The notes beneath the pieces were generated by a model, which saw nothing but the letters and a program-made list of their open reading frames with translations, was not told the origin of the DNA and searched no databases. Made by a program: the position numbers and the translations under genes. A DNA stretch of 64,000 bases from Rhizobium phaseoli (GTDB lineage Bacteria > Pseudomonadota > Alphaproteobacteria > Rhizobiales > Rhizobiaceae), in NCBI RefSeq assembly GCF_010668805.1, contig NZ_WUFT01000002.1:1-64000 (forward strand), given 5' to 3'. How positions within the stretch are numbered: position 1 is the stretch's first letter; every line of letters starts with the position of its first letter. Of this stretch, positions 8,108-16,828 are shown piece after piece.

Positions 8108-9499
8108 TCATACAGCCTTTCTCATACGATCGAGGATTTTCTCAAAGCTGGAGACAAGGCCGGCGACATTTTCTTCGCTGGTGGTCGGCGCCACAAGAAC
8201 CATATTGTGGAACGGCGTAACCAGATATCCGAGATTGAGGAATGCCGTATGCAGCGCCTTCTGGATCGTCGGATTGGCTGCATTGTGTGCTTCACTGGCG
8301 TTGCGCAGCGGATTGGGCGCAAATACGATCTCGAGCCTGGCGCCGACGCGACCGACGTGCCACGGCAAATCATGGTGTTTGATGGCTGCGGAGAAGCCCC
8401 TCTCGACGATATCGGCAAGGCGGTTCATTTTGTCGTGCGCTTCGGCTGTCATCACCTCTTCAAGGCACGCCCTGAGGCAGGCGAGTTGCAAGGCGCTACC
8501 CGAGAGTGTCGTGCCTATGCCTGAATGGCCCGTGCCCGTATTCGCCGCGCGCACGGCGGCAAACCGGCCCGCCACATCGTCCGTCATGCCCCATACCGCA
8601 ACGGGAATACCGCCACCGACGGGTTTTCCGACGACAAAGATATCCGGTTCGAGACCATGGACTTTGGTGTATCCGCCAAATCCGGTTGAAACCGTATGCG
8701 TTTCATCGATGTGCAGCAGCGTCCCCGTAGAGCGAGTCAGATCCCGCAGGGCTTTGTGAAACCCCGGAAGTGGAAGAATCATACCGCAATTGGTCATGAC
8801 GGGCTCCGCCACGACGCAAGCGATGTCACCACCTTTCAACGCCGCCGCTAGAGCGGGTACATTGTTGAAAGGAATACAGACAGTCGTTTCGGCAAGATCC
8901 ACTGCCTGACCAAGCAGGCCATGGCGAGCCACCGTCTGCCCATCGACGAGGTCCACCAGCGTTTCGTCGGCGGCCCCGTGATAGCAACCATCGAAAACCA
9001 GGATCTTTTTGCGACCAGTCACCGCACGCGCAACGCGGAAGGCAAAGCGGTTGGCATCACTTGCGGTCGTCGTCACCTGCCACTTTGCCATGCCGAACGT
9101 GCTACGCAAAAGGTGGCCCACGGCATCCAGATCTTTGGACGGCAACATAGTTGTAAGGCCCAGAGTGCTGGCCCCGGCCAGCGCGTTCAGGATCGGCTGC
9201 GGCCCGTGCCCGAACATCGCTCCGCTATCTCCCAGGCAGAAATCAATCGCGCGATTGCCATCAATGTCCCAAACCTCGCTGCCTGCGGCTTTGGATATCA
9301 CCATTGGAAACGGCATGGGCCAGTCTCGCATCCAGTATTGCGGGACCTGATTGAAGAAACCCGAGGATGCCGCGCCGAAAATCTCATTGCTGCGCGACCG
9401 CCTGCTCGTGAAGATCGCCGTTTCTTCCGCAAGAATCCGCTTGGCGGCGGTGAGAATGGAACTGGATTCCGGTGGTCTGCTGGGTGAGATGCTCGACAA
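8108..9499 (-). CDS. Class III PLP-dependent aminotransferase (GSA-aminomutase-like)
   Basis: A 463-aa fold-type I, class III enzyme. DETHT supplies the Asp that contacts the pyridine nitrogen, and VVGKPVGGGIPV contains the Schiff-base lysine in the same context as in glutamate-1-semialdehyde aminomutases. The early HGPQPIL and CYHGAADE segments are also typical. Enzymes of this subgroup outside haem synthesis are usually omega- or beta-amino acid/amine transaminases. The start is a TTG at 9499 with GAAAGG nine bases upstream, so start assignment is tentative. It opens the leftward operon with the ligase and SDR and is divergent from the GntR gene at 9786. Its product aldehyde or keto acid could feed the SDR. 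Confidence 0.85.
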   Translation of the reverse strand: MSSISPSRPPESSSILTAAKRILAEETAIFTSRRSRSNEIFGAASSGFFNQVPQYWMRDWPMPFPMVISKAAGSEVWDIDGNRAIDFCLGDSGAMFGHGPQPILNALAGASTLGLTTMLPSKDLDAVGHLLRSTFGMAKWQVTTTASDANRFAFRVARAVTGRKKILVFDGCYHGAADETLVDLVDGQTVARHGLLGQAVDLAETTVCIPFNNVPALAAALKGGDIACVVAEPVMTNCGMILPLPGFHKALRDLTRSTGTLLHIDETHTVSTGFGGYTKVHGLEPDIFVVGKPVGGGIPVAVWGMTDDVAGRFAAVRAANTGTGHSGIGTTLSGSALQLACLRACLEEVMTAEAHDKMNRLADIVERGFSAAIKHHDLPWHVGRVGARLEIVFAPNPLRNASEAHNAANPTIQKALHTAFLNLGYLVTPFHNMVLVAPTTSEENVAGLVSSFEKILDRMRKAV

Positions 9500-9523
9500 T
9501 TGCCAAAACCTTTCGCAGTGCTT

Positions 9524-9537
9524 ATTGTGATCACAAT
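9524..9537. promoter_or_regulatory. Candidate operator: 14-bp perfect palindrome
   Basis: ATTGTGATCACAAT is perfectly symmetric and lies 25 bp upstream of the aminotransferase start, in the AT-rich 286-bp gap 9500-9785 that separates it from the divergent GntR gene. TGT-N-ACA-type symmetry suits GntR/FCD regulators. Its TGATCA centre is shared with the palindromes at 1194-1213 and 14665-14691. The binding protein is inferred. Confidence 0.55.
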
Positions 9538-9785
9538 TAGAATTCAGGATGACTATGTGTCAATGACATATTGACAATATGCTCGAATTTAATCCTATTA
9601 ATAAGTGCTTTTTACAATTAGGCGTTTTTCCTATGGATGCTTTCATTGGCGATGTGATCACGATATTTCATCCGGCGCTTATAGGAGGTGGCGACAAAGA
9701 AAGTTTTCTGCGGGGCCAAAAACGCCTTGACGGCTTAGGAACTCAGTGTTTGGATGAGTGGATACAAAAATCCGGTGAGCTGTGA

Positions 9786-10460
9786 ATGGCGTTTCAATCT
9801 GCATCCAACGCACACCTCTCTTCGACGGCAGAAGAGGAGGCATATCTATACCTCCAGCAGGCTCTGCGGCTCGGCCGCTATAAGCCAGGCCATCGGCTGA
9901 TCCCAGAAGCGATCGCTGCGGAAATTGGAATGAGCCGCATGCCGGTGCGGGAAGCCTTTCGTCGCCTGTCGGCCGACGGTCTCGTAACGCTACGGCCCAA
10001 TCGGGGCTGCGTGGTGGCAGGGCTGACGCTCGACCAGATCAACGAGGTTTTTGAAATCCGCTCGGTGCTCGAGGGGCTTGCTGTGCGGCTCATCATGCCC
10101 CGTCTGACATTGGAAACGTTCGAGGAACTGGATCGTTTGCTCCTGCGCATGGAACGCGCTGGCGAGATCGGCGGCAGCGACTGGGTGCTGCGCCACCAGG
10201 AATTTCACGCCTATCTCTACGGGATGAGCGAACGCCCGAAACTCATCCGTCAGATCGCTGCCCTTCACGTCGCCATCGAGCCCTACATGCGCATCTGGTT
10301 CGACTATGTCGACAAGCCGCTTTCAGCGCGCGAAGAGCACCAAAACCTCATCGACGCGCTGAAATCTGGCGATGGCGCCGTGGCGGAAAGAGTGATGCAG
10401 GAACACGTTCTCGGCACGGCGTCGCTGCTGGCCGATTTCGCAACTCCCAACCGGCGCTGA
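9786..10460 (+). CDS. GntR-family (FCD) transcriptional regulator
   Basis: A 224-aa regulator with an N-terminal winged helix (recognition segment MSRMPVREAFRRLS around residues 50-63) and a helical FCD domain starting near residue 95. It is the third GntR protein in 10 kb but is less similar to the other two than they are to each other. It is divergent from the aminotransferase operon and co-directional with the amino-acid importer starting 93 bp downstream, so it may control either. A 68-codon ORF ending directly at its ATG (9579-9785) could be a leader but has no recognisable features. Confidence 0.86.
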   Translation: MAFQSASNAHLSSTAEEEAYLYLQQALRLGRYKPGHRLIPEAIAAEIGMSRMPVREAFRRLSADGLVTLRPNRGCVVAGLTLDQINEVFEIRSVLEGLAVRLIMPRLTLETFEELDRLLLRMERAGEIGGSDWVLRHQEFHAYLYGMSERPKLIRQIAALHVAIEPYMRIWFDYVDKPLSAREEHQNLIDALKSGDGAVAERVMQEHVLGTASLLADFATPNRR

Positions 10461-10553
10461 TCGCCGACTGGTCAAATTGTCCGAAGCCGGAGGGACGTCC
10501 GGCAAGGACGGGGAACGGCCGTTTTACACGGCACAACAAAAAAGGGATGAGCC

Positions 10554-11405
10554 ATGACATTTCGTCGTTTGGCCGCGGTTGCGGCTGCCTTGATGACAAT
10601 TACATCTTCGCCGTTCGCAATGGCCGCTGATGCGCCGAAGGCCATCACGATCGCCACCGAAGGGGCCTATGCGCCATGGAACTTCACCACCGCCGACGGC
10701 AAGCTCGACGGGCTTGAAATCGAACTTGCCAATGATCTCTGCGCTCGCATGAAGATCAGATGCACCATCATCGCCCAGAACTGGGACGGCCTCATCCCGT
10801 CGCTGACAGTCGGCAAGTTCGACGTGATCATGGCCGGCATGTTCATAACACCGAAGCGTCTGGAAACGATCGACTTCACCCGGCCCTATGCGGTCGACCC
10901 CTCCGGTTTCGCCGTAGCCAAGGATAGTGACCTTGGGAAGCTCGGAATCTCCAATGAGAAGTTCAAGCTGGATGAGGAGGCCGCCGCCAAGGCCGCGATC
11001 GAGAAGTTGAAGCCCATGCTCAAGGGAAAGGTCATCGGCGTCCAGTCCGGCACGACGAACCTTGATTTCCTGAAGAAGTATTTCGCCGACACGGTCGAAA
11101 TTCGCGAATACAAGACGACGGAGCAGCATGACCTCGATCTCGCGGCAGGCCGGGTCGATGCGCTCTTTGCACAGCAGACGGCGCTCGCCGCAACCCTCGC
11201 CAAGCCGGAATTTGCCGACTACACGATCGCCGGCCCCGGCTTCGTCGGCGGCATCTTTGGCCTCGGCACAGGCGCTGGTCTCCGCAAGGAAGACAAGGCG
11301 CTGAAGGACATGTTCAACACCGCCATAGATGCCGCGATTGCTGACGGCACGATCAAGCGCCTCTCCGAAAAGTGGCTGCATACCGACGTCACGCCGGTGA
11401 AGTAA
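10554..11405 (+). CDS. Amino-acid ABC transporter, periplasmic binding protein
   Basis: A 283-aa class II/III solute-binding protein of the polar amino acid (HisJ/ArtJ/OccT) family. Residues 1-24 form a Sec signal peptide ending in AMA. The mature protein begins with ITIATEGAYAPWNF, and the family segments WDGLIPSL, VGKFDVIMAGM and FTRPY follow. It delivers an amino acid, opine or related amine-acid to the permease pair downstream. An AAGGGAT ribosome site precedes the ATG. The next gene starts 112 bp later. Ligand cannot be determined from sequence alone. Its position after three gamma-glutamyl/amine catabolic operons suggests a related compound. Confidence 0.9.
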   Translation: MTFRRLAAVAAALMTITSSPFAMAADAPKAITIATEGAYAPWNFTTADGKLDGLEIELANDLCARMKIRCTIIAQNWDGLIPSLTVGKFDVIMAGMFITPKRLETIDFTRPYAVDPSGFAVAKDSDLGKLGISNEKFKLDEEAAAKAAIEKLKPMLKGKVIGVQSGTTNLDFLKKYFADTVEIREYKTTEQHDLDLAAGRVDALFAQQTALAATLAKPEFADYTIAGPGFVGGIFGLGTGAGLRKEDKALKDMFNTAIDAAIADGTIKRLSEKWLHTDVTPVK

Positions 11406-11517
11406 GCTCCGCCTGCCGGGCTGGATCGGATGACTGAGGCCATTCGTCCAGCCCACATTTCACAAAGCCATTTGCGGCACGCCGTCGTGCCCGACCGTTA
11501 AACAGGTCCTGAGCCTC

Positions 11518-12228
11518 ATGTTCGATAGATTCAATCTGCTCGGTTTCGGAGCCGGTGGCTGGGGTGCGGCGCTACTAGAAGCCGCTGGAGTCACTTTGCT
11601 TCTTTCTTTGGCAGGCTTTGCGCTGGGGATCGTCTTCGGCGGGCTGGCAGCGGCCGGTCGGCTTTCTGCGGCGCGCCTTCCGCGAAGTATCGCATCGGCC
11701 TACGGGATCGTATTTCGCGGCGTGCCGGATCTCCTAACCATATATCTCTTCTACTACGGCGGCAGCGTTGTGCTGACGGCCGTGGGCCGTCTCTTCGGCG
11801 CGCAAGGCTTTGCCGGCCTCCCGGCGTTCGCTACCGGGATCGTGACGATCGGCTTCATTTCGGGTGCCTATCAGGCCGAGGTCTATCGGGGGGCCTATCT
11901 TGCGGTCGACCGCGGCCAATTCGACGCTGCCAAAGCGCTGGCGCTGCCTCGCTTCCATATGCTCCGCTTCGTGATCGTGCCGCAACTGCTGCGCCACGCC
12001 ATTCCCGGCATCGGCAATGTCTGGCAGCTTGTGCTGAAGGATTCGGCATTGATCTCTGTCATCGGCCTTGTTGAACTGATGCGCCAAGCGCAGATCGGCG
12101 CTGGCTCGACCCGCGAGCCGTTCTTTTTCTATTGTGCCGCCGCCGCACTTTATTTCGCCATTGCCTGCGTCACCGGCCTTTTCTTCGGGCGGGCTGAAGC
12201 GATTGCCTCTCGTGGGATTGCCCATTGA
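11518..12228 (+). CDS. Amino-acid ABC transporter permease (HisQ type)
   Basis: A 236-aa integral membrane protein with about five hydrophobic helices. The EAA-type loop is at about residues 137-165 (FDAAKALALPRFHMLRF), which docks the ATPase. The start of the domain, with GVTLLLSLAGFALGI, is typical of the HEQRo/HisQ subgroup. It overlaps the second permease gene by 4 bp, so the two are translated together and should form the heterodimeric channel. No ATPase gene of the HisP/GlnQ type is found in this operon or elsewhere in the window. Confidence 0.9.
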   Translation: MFDRFNLLGFGAGGWGAALLEAAGVTLLLSLAGFALGIVFGGLAAAGRLSAARLPRSIASAYGIVFRGVPDLLTIYLFYYGGSVVLTAVGRLFGAQGFAGLPAFATGIVTIGFISGAYQAEVYRGAYLAVDRGQFDAAKALALPRFHMLRFVIVPQLLRHAIPGIGNVWQLVLKDSALISVIGLVELMRQAQIGAGSTREPFFFYCAAAALYFAIACVTGLFFGRAEAIASRGIAH

Positions 12229-12920
12229 TGATTGATCCCGGCTTTCTCCTCGAGATCATTCCGAAGCTCCTCTCCGGCCTGCCACTGACGCTGGAGTTGG
12301 CTGGTTCCTCAGTCCTGCTCGGCTTCGTCCTCGCGCTTCTTCTCGCGCTGGCTCAACTGGGCAACGGGGCGGTCGCCGTCTGGTCCATCAGGACCTTTGT
12401 CGCAATCTTTCGCGGCACGCCGCTTCTAGTGCAGATATTCCTCATTTATTACGGGCTCGGCCAGTTCCGTCCGACCCTTCAATCTTTGGGGCTTTGGTCA
12501 CTCTTCCGCGAGCCTTATTGGTGCGCAATCCTGGCGCTGACGCTGAACACCGCCGCCTATGGCAGCGAAATTCTGCGTGGAGCGATCCGCAATGTGCCGC
12601 GTGGACTATCCGAGGCCGCCTCGGCGCTGGGTCTGTCGCGCCTGCTGACCTTGCGGCTGGTGGTCCTGCCGATCGCGCTGCGCCAGGCGCTGCCTGCCTA
12701 CAGCAACGAGATCATCCTGATGGTGAAGGGCACCTCGCTTGCCTCCATCATCACGCTGACGGAAGTGACTGGCATAGCGCAGGAATTGATCGCACAGACC
12801 TACCGCGCGATGGAGGTCTTCATCGCCGCCGGCGCTATGTACCTCGCCCTTAACTTCCTCATTGTGCGGGCTCTCGCGCTGCTCGAGGCAAGGCTGACGC
12901 CTTACCGCCTGCGCGCCTGA
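12225..12920 (+). CDS. Amino-acid ABC transporter permease (HisM type)
   Basis: A 231-aa polar-amino-acid permease with about five transmembrane segments and a conserved EAA loop (LSEAASALGLSRLLTLRL). The FRGTPLLVQIFLIYYGLG stretch is the usual HisM/GlnP signature. It overlaps the preceding permease by 4 bp and is followed 38 bp later by the gamma-glutamyltransferase-like gene, probably in one transcript. The energising ATPase must be supplied by another locus. Confidence 0.9.
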   Translation: MMIDPGFLLEIIPKLLSGLPLTLELAGSSVLLGFVLALLLALAQLGNGAVAVWSIRTFVAIFRGTPLLVQIFLIYYGLGQFRPTLQSLGLWSLFREPYWCAILALTLNTAAYGSEILRGAIRNVPRGLSEAASALGLSRLLTLRLVVLPIALRQALPAYSNEIILMVKGTSLASIITLTEVTGIAQELIAQTYRAMEVFIAAGAMYLALNFLIVRALALLEARLTPYRLRA

Positions 12921-12958
12921 CCACCCGCCATGCCGCATAGTACGGAGACCAAAAGGCA

Positions 12959-14554
12959 ATGCGTAACTTCGAGACACCGACGCGATCGATTGCTGTGTCC
13001 GCCCAGGCGATGGCTGCGACATCGCACCCGTCCGCCACGCTGACGGCGATCAACATCCTGCAAGCCGCCGGCAATGCTATGGACGCTGCCATAGCCGCCT
13101 GCGCCGTACAATGCGTCGTCGAGCCGGGATCAACCGGCATTGGCGGCGACTGCTTCGCGCTTTACGCCCCGAAGGGCGGGGCCGATGTCATTGCCTATAA
13201 CGGATCGGGCCGCACGCCGGCAGCCCTGACGGTGGACTGGTTCGAGGAGCGCGGCCTGACCGAAGTGCCCCGCCAGTCGCCTTCCTCCGTGACCATTCCA
13301 GGCACCATCGACGCATGGACCCGTCTTCATGCCGATCATGGTCGCCTGCCTTTTGCCGAGGTCCTGGCGCCTGCCATCGCCTTTGCCGAAAACGGATATG
13401 CGATCTCGCCGCGCGTGCATCGCGACTGGGCAAAGGAAGAACCCCTGCTGGCTGCCGATGAAGTGGCTGCACGCATCTTCCTGCCGCAAGGCCGCGCACC
13501 GCGCATCGGCGAGGTGCACCGCCAGCCGGAGCTGGCCGCCACCTTCCGGCGGATCGTCGCCGAAGGCCGCGACGGGTTCTATCGCGGGCCGGTGGCCGAG
13601 GACATGGTGGAGCGGCTGCGCGCGCTCGGCGGTCTGCACACACTCGAAGACTTCGCCGCCGCCAAGGGTGAATATGTGACGCCTGCGACGACCGACTTCC
13701 GGGGCTATACGATCCACGAATGCCCGCCAAACGGGCAAGGGATTATTGCGCTGATGATCCTCAATATCCTGTCGCATTTCGAGGCTACGGGTGCGCCGGA
13801 CGCGATTGACCGCATTCATATCGAAATTGAGGCGGCACGGCTTGCCTATGCGGCGCGCGACACTTGGCTGGCGGACCCCGCCAAGGCCAATGTGCCGGTC
13901 GAGGAGATGCTGTCCGACGAACTCGCCAGCCGGCTCGCCGGTCTAATCGATGTGAAGAGGGCGATTGCTGACCTGCCACCTTTCGAGCTGCCGCGCCATC
14001 GCGACACGGTCTATATTTCCGTGGTTGATTCCGAACGGAATTCCGTGAGCTTCATCAACTCGATCTTCGATAGCTTCGGAAGCGGCATCGTCGCGCCGAA
14101 GTCGGGCGTCGTTCTACATAATCGTGGCCAGAGTTTCTCGTTGAAGCGCGGCCATCTCAACATGATCGCGCCTGAAAAACGTCCGCTGCACACGATCATC
14201 CCCGGCATCGTGACGCGCAACGGTCGAACCGAAATGTCCTTCGGCGTCATGGGCGGTTACTACCAGGCCATGGGTCATGCGCATCTGATCAGCAAGGTGC
14301 TCGACTATGGCATGGACATGCAGGACGCCATCGACCTGCCGCGCCTGGTGCCGGCCAGCGGGCTCGCACCGAAGATCGAGGTGGAGCAGACCGTTCCGGC
14401 TGCGACGATTGCCGAACTTCAGGACCGTGGCTTTGAGATCGTGCCGACAGAGGACCCCATCGGCGGCGCGCAGCTGATCCGCATCGATTGGGAAAACGGC
14501 ACGCTGACCGGTGCGTCGGAATCGCGAAAAGACGGTATCGCGCTTGGGTTTTGA
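12959..14554 (+). CDS. Gamma-glutamyltransferase-family hydrolase, apparently cytosolic
   Basis: A 531-aa Ntn-hydrolase precursor. The autoprocessing nucleophile aligns to Thr350 in DTVYISVVD, equivalent to the TTHxSVVD site of E. coli GGT, but the second Thr and His of that motif are replaced by Val and Tyr. The segment FGSGIVAPKSGVVLHN is typical of the small subunit. No signal peptide is seen, unlike periplasmic GGTs, so it should act in the cytoplasm. It would hydrolyse or transfer gamma-glutamyl groups, perhaps from imported gamma-glutamyl compounds or from products of the two ligases nearby. It follows the importer genes and precedes an aldehyde dehydrogenase. Members of this family also include cephalosporin acylase-like hydrolases, so other amides are possible. 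Confidence 0.86.
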   Translation: MRNFETPTRSIAVSAQAMAATSHPSATLTAINILQAAGNAMDAAIAACAVQCVVEPGSTGIGGDCFALYAPKGGADVIAYNGSGRTPAALTVDWFEERGLTEVPRQSPSSVTIPGTIDAWTRLHADHGRLPFAEVLAPAIAFAENGYAISPRVHRDWAKEEPLLAADEVAARIFLPQGRAPRIGEVHRQPELAATFRRIVAEGRDGFYRGPVAEDMVERLRALGGLHTLEDFAAAKGEYVTPATTDFRGYTIHECPPNGQGIIALMILNILSHFEATGAPDAIDRIHIEIEAARLAYAARDTWLADPAKANVPVEEMLSDELASRLAGLIDVKRAIADLPPFELPRHRDTVYISVVDSERNSVSFINSIFDSFGSGIVAPKSGVVLHNRGQSFSLKRGHLNMIAPEKRPLHTIIPGIVTRNGRTEMSFGVMGGYYQAMGHAHLISKVLDYGMDMQDAIDLPRLVPASGLAPKIEVEQTVPAATIAELQDRGFEIVPTEDPIGGAQLIRIDWENGTLTGASESRKDGIALGF

Positions 14555-14664
14555 TGGGGGACGGGAGCACCCTTGGGACGCCCGATGGCGGCAGTTCGCC
14601 CTTTTCAGCGGCGCGATGGTCTTCCATCGATCAATCAGCGACTTTGAAGTACGGCGGAATAATC

Positions 14665-14691
14665 TGATCAAAATACATTGTATTATGATCA
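14665..14691. promoter_or_regulatory. Candidate 27-bp operator upstream of aldehyde dehydrogenase
   Basis: Two TGATCA palindromes (14665-14670 and 14686-14691) flank a central AATACATTGTATT palindrome (14672-14684). The whole is symmetric apart from three positions. It sits in an AT-rich 190-bp gap, 53 bp before the aldehyde dehydrogenase start, where it could overlap the promoter. A TetR or GntR dimer-of-dimers is a plausible binder. The convergent TetR gene at 16196-16828 or one of the GntR proteins may act here. Confidence 0.55.
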
Positions 14692-14744
14692 AATATTGAA
14701 TATATCAGCGATAACGATCTTTCGTATATTTGCAGGAGTTCCGG

Positions 14745-16175
14745 ATGAAACAGTTTGGCGAGTTCTACATTGACGGCGCCTGGGTTGATCCCTTGGATGC
14801 GCAGGGTTCGCTAGAGGTCATCGACCCTTCCGTCGAAGAGGCCTTTGCCACGATTGCGCTGGGGGGCCAGGGCGATGTCGATCGCGCTGTTGCCGCGGCA
14901 TCGCACGCCTTCAAGGACTTCTATCTGACGAGCCCTGCAGAACGTCTCGACCTGCTGAAATCGGTTCTCTCCGTGTATCAAAAGCGTTCGGAGGATCTCG
15001 CCTGGGCTATTTCCCGCGAAATGGGCGCTCCAAAAAAAATGGCGCTGAAAAATCAGGTGCGCAGCGGCGCGGCGCATCTTCACACCATGATTGACGTCAT
15101 GAAGGACTACCGGTTCGAGCGCATGGTCGGCAAGACGATGGTCGCCAAGGAAGCGGTCGGCGTCGTCGCAATGATTACGCCGTGGAACTGGCCGCTCAAC
15201 CAGATCACCTGCAAGGTCGCCCCGGCGCTCGGCGCGGGCTGCACGATGATCCTGAAGCCGTCCGAAGTTGCCCCCGTCAGCGGATTGGTCTTTGCGGAAA
15301 TCATGCATGAGGCGGGCGTTCCCGCCGGCGTGTTCAACCTCGTCAACGGCGATGGCCCGACGGTGGGCGAGGCGATGGCCTCCCATCCCGACGTCCACAT
15401 GATTTCCATTACTGGATCGAACCGCGCCGGTATCGCCGTGGCGAAAGCGGCAGCGGCGACCGTCAAGCGGGTGCACCAGGAACTGGGCGGCAAATCCGCC
15501 AACGTCATCCTCGAAGAGGCCGACTTCGTGGCGGCCGTACGCCAGGGTGCGCTCGACTGCTTCGACAATTCGGGCCAGTCCTGCAATGCACCGACTCGCA
15601 TGCTGGTGCCCGAAGGACGCATGCAGTCGGCAGCGGCTATTGCTGCTGAAGCGGCCGGCTCTCTGACCGTCGGTCCGGCGGAGCGTGATGGCGTCGATCT
15701 TGGCCCCGTTGTCAGCCAGGCGCAGTTTGACAAGATTCAAGGCATGATTGCCGCAGGCGTGGCAGAAGGCGCAACGCTGGTTGCCGGCGGCGAAGGCCGT
15801 CCGGATGGCCTCAATCGCGGCTACTTTGTCCGCCCGACGGTCTTTGCGGATGTTAAGCCGGGCATGCGCATCGAGCGCGAGGAAATCTTCGGACCGGTGC
15901 TTTCCATCATCGGCTACAAGGACGAGGACGACGCGATCCGCATCGCCAATGATTCCATCTATGGACTTGCGGCCTATGTTTCGTCGTCGGACCTGGACCG
16001 CGCACGGCGCGTCGCCCGCCGGCTGCGCGCGGGCAACGTGCATATCAACTCTCCGGCCTGGGATACCTACGCGCCCTTTGGCGGCATGAAACAGTCCGGC
16101 AACGGGCGCGAATATGGGGAATTCGGTCTCGACGACTTTCTCGAGATCAAGGGAATCATTGGATACACCGAATGA
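14745..16175 (+). CDS. NAD(P)-dependent aldehyde dehydrogenase
   Basis: A 476-aa ALDH-superfamily enzyme. The motifs ITPWNWPLNQI (cofactor), ELGGKSANVIL (general base Glu) and NSGQSCNAPTRM (catalytic Cys) are present in order. The C-terminal SGNGREYGEFGLDDFLEIK is typical of the DhaS/PuuC-like branch. I placed the start at ATG 14745, six bases after CAGGAG, rather than at an upstream TTG. It would oxidise an aminoaldehyde or other aldehyde from the amine-oxidase or aminotransferase step to an acid. It is preceded by its own operator-like region, so it may be separately regulated. Confidence 0.9.
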   Translation: MKQFGEFYIDGAWVDPLDAQGSLEVIDPSVEEAFATIALGGQGDVDRAVAAASHAFKDFYLTSPAERLDLLKSVLSVYQKRSEDLAWAISREMGAPKKMALKNQVRSGAAHLHTMIDVMKDYRFERMVGKTMVAKEAVGVVAMITPWNWPLNQITCKVAPALGAGCTMILKPSEVAPVSGLVFAEIMHEAGVPAGVFNLVNGDGPTVGEAMASHPDVHMISITGSNRAGIAVAKAAAATVKRVHQELGGKSANVILEEADFVAAVRQGALDCFDNSGQSCNAPTRMLVPEGRMQSAAAIAAEAAGSLTVGPAERDGVDLGPVVSQAQFDKIQGMIAAGVAEGATLVAGGEGRPDGLNRGYFVRPTVFADVKPGMRIEREEIFGPVLSIIGYKDEDDAIRIANDSIYGLAAYVSSSDLDRARRVARRLRAGNVHINSPAWDTYAPFGGMKQSGNGREYGEFGLDDFLEIKGIIGYTE

Positions 16176-16195
16176 TCGAGGTAATGCGCGCCGGA

Positions 16196-16828
16196 TCAGT
16201 CTTCCGCAAAGATCAGGTCGAGCAGGTGCCTGATCTGGGCCAGCAACGTGCTGAGATGCTCCTCGATCGTCATCTGTTCATCCTTGATATAGGCGATGCA
16301 GTGGCAGTTCCAGTGATTGTAGATGACGGAAGCAAGAGTGCCGGCGGCGAAGCCGTCGCCACGCCGCGTCCGGCTCGCTCTCGCCACCAGCAGGTCTTCG
16401 ATGATCTTGGTCAGTGTAATGTCGATCTGACCGTAGCGCTGGACGAATTCGGATTCCGGATAGCGGATTGCGGTCGAATCCGCATACCGCCAAACCCGCT
16501 TGCTGAAGATTTCAAGCGAGCGGGTGGTGAAGCCGGTCAGCAATTCGCAGACATCGTCGGCAAGGCTTGTGAACTTGCGCGGCTGACTTCGATAATCGGC
16601 AATAGCGTTTTGGTGGCCCTGGAGAATGATCGCGAGAAGCAGTTCGTCGCGGCTACCGAAATAGTTGAACACGGTGGGCGTGGAAACGCCGGCCTCGGCA
16701 GCAATGGTGGCCATGGAGCAGTCTTCGATGCCCTGGCGCTCAAACAGCAGGCGCGCGCTTTCCATGATGGCGTCGCGTCGCTGCTGTTTTTGCCTCTCGC
16801 GCAGGCCTGCCGTCGCTTTCTGAGCCAA
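16196..16828 (-). CDS. TetR-family transcriptional regulator
   Basis: About 210 aa with an N-terminal TetR helix-turn-helix (MATIAAEAGVSTPTVFNYFGSRDELL, here split across residues about 40-65) and a variable helical C-domain. A TTG at 16828, nine bases downstream of GGGAGG, is the likely start; an earlier in-frame TTG lies inside that ribosome site. It is convergent with the aldehyde dehydrogenase and divergent from the PotABCD-like operon at 17201, with AT-rich inverted repeats in between. It likely represses itself, the aldehyde dehydrogenase or the transporter. The ligand is unknown. Confidence 0.85.
   Translation of the reverse strand: MAQKATAGLRERQKQQRRDAIMESARLLFERQGIEDCSMATIAAEAGVSTPTVFNYFGSRDELLLAIILQGHQNAIADYRSQPRKFTSLADDVCELLTGFTTRSLEIFSKRVWRYADSTAIRYPESEFVQRYGQIDITLTKIIEDLLVARASRTRRGDGFAAGTLASVIYNHWNCHCIAYIKDEQMTIEEHLSTLLAQIRHLLDLIFAED

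Noticed and set aside
9579..9785. 68-codon ORF ending directly before the GntR ATG at 9786
   Set aside because: No ribosome site, no motif, and composition like intergenic DNA. It may be only a chance frame, although translation coupling cannot be excluded.
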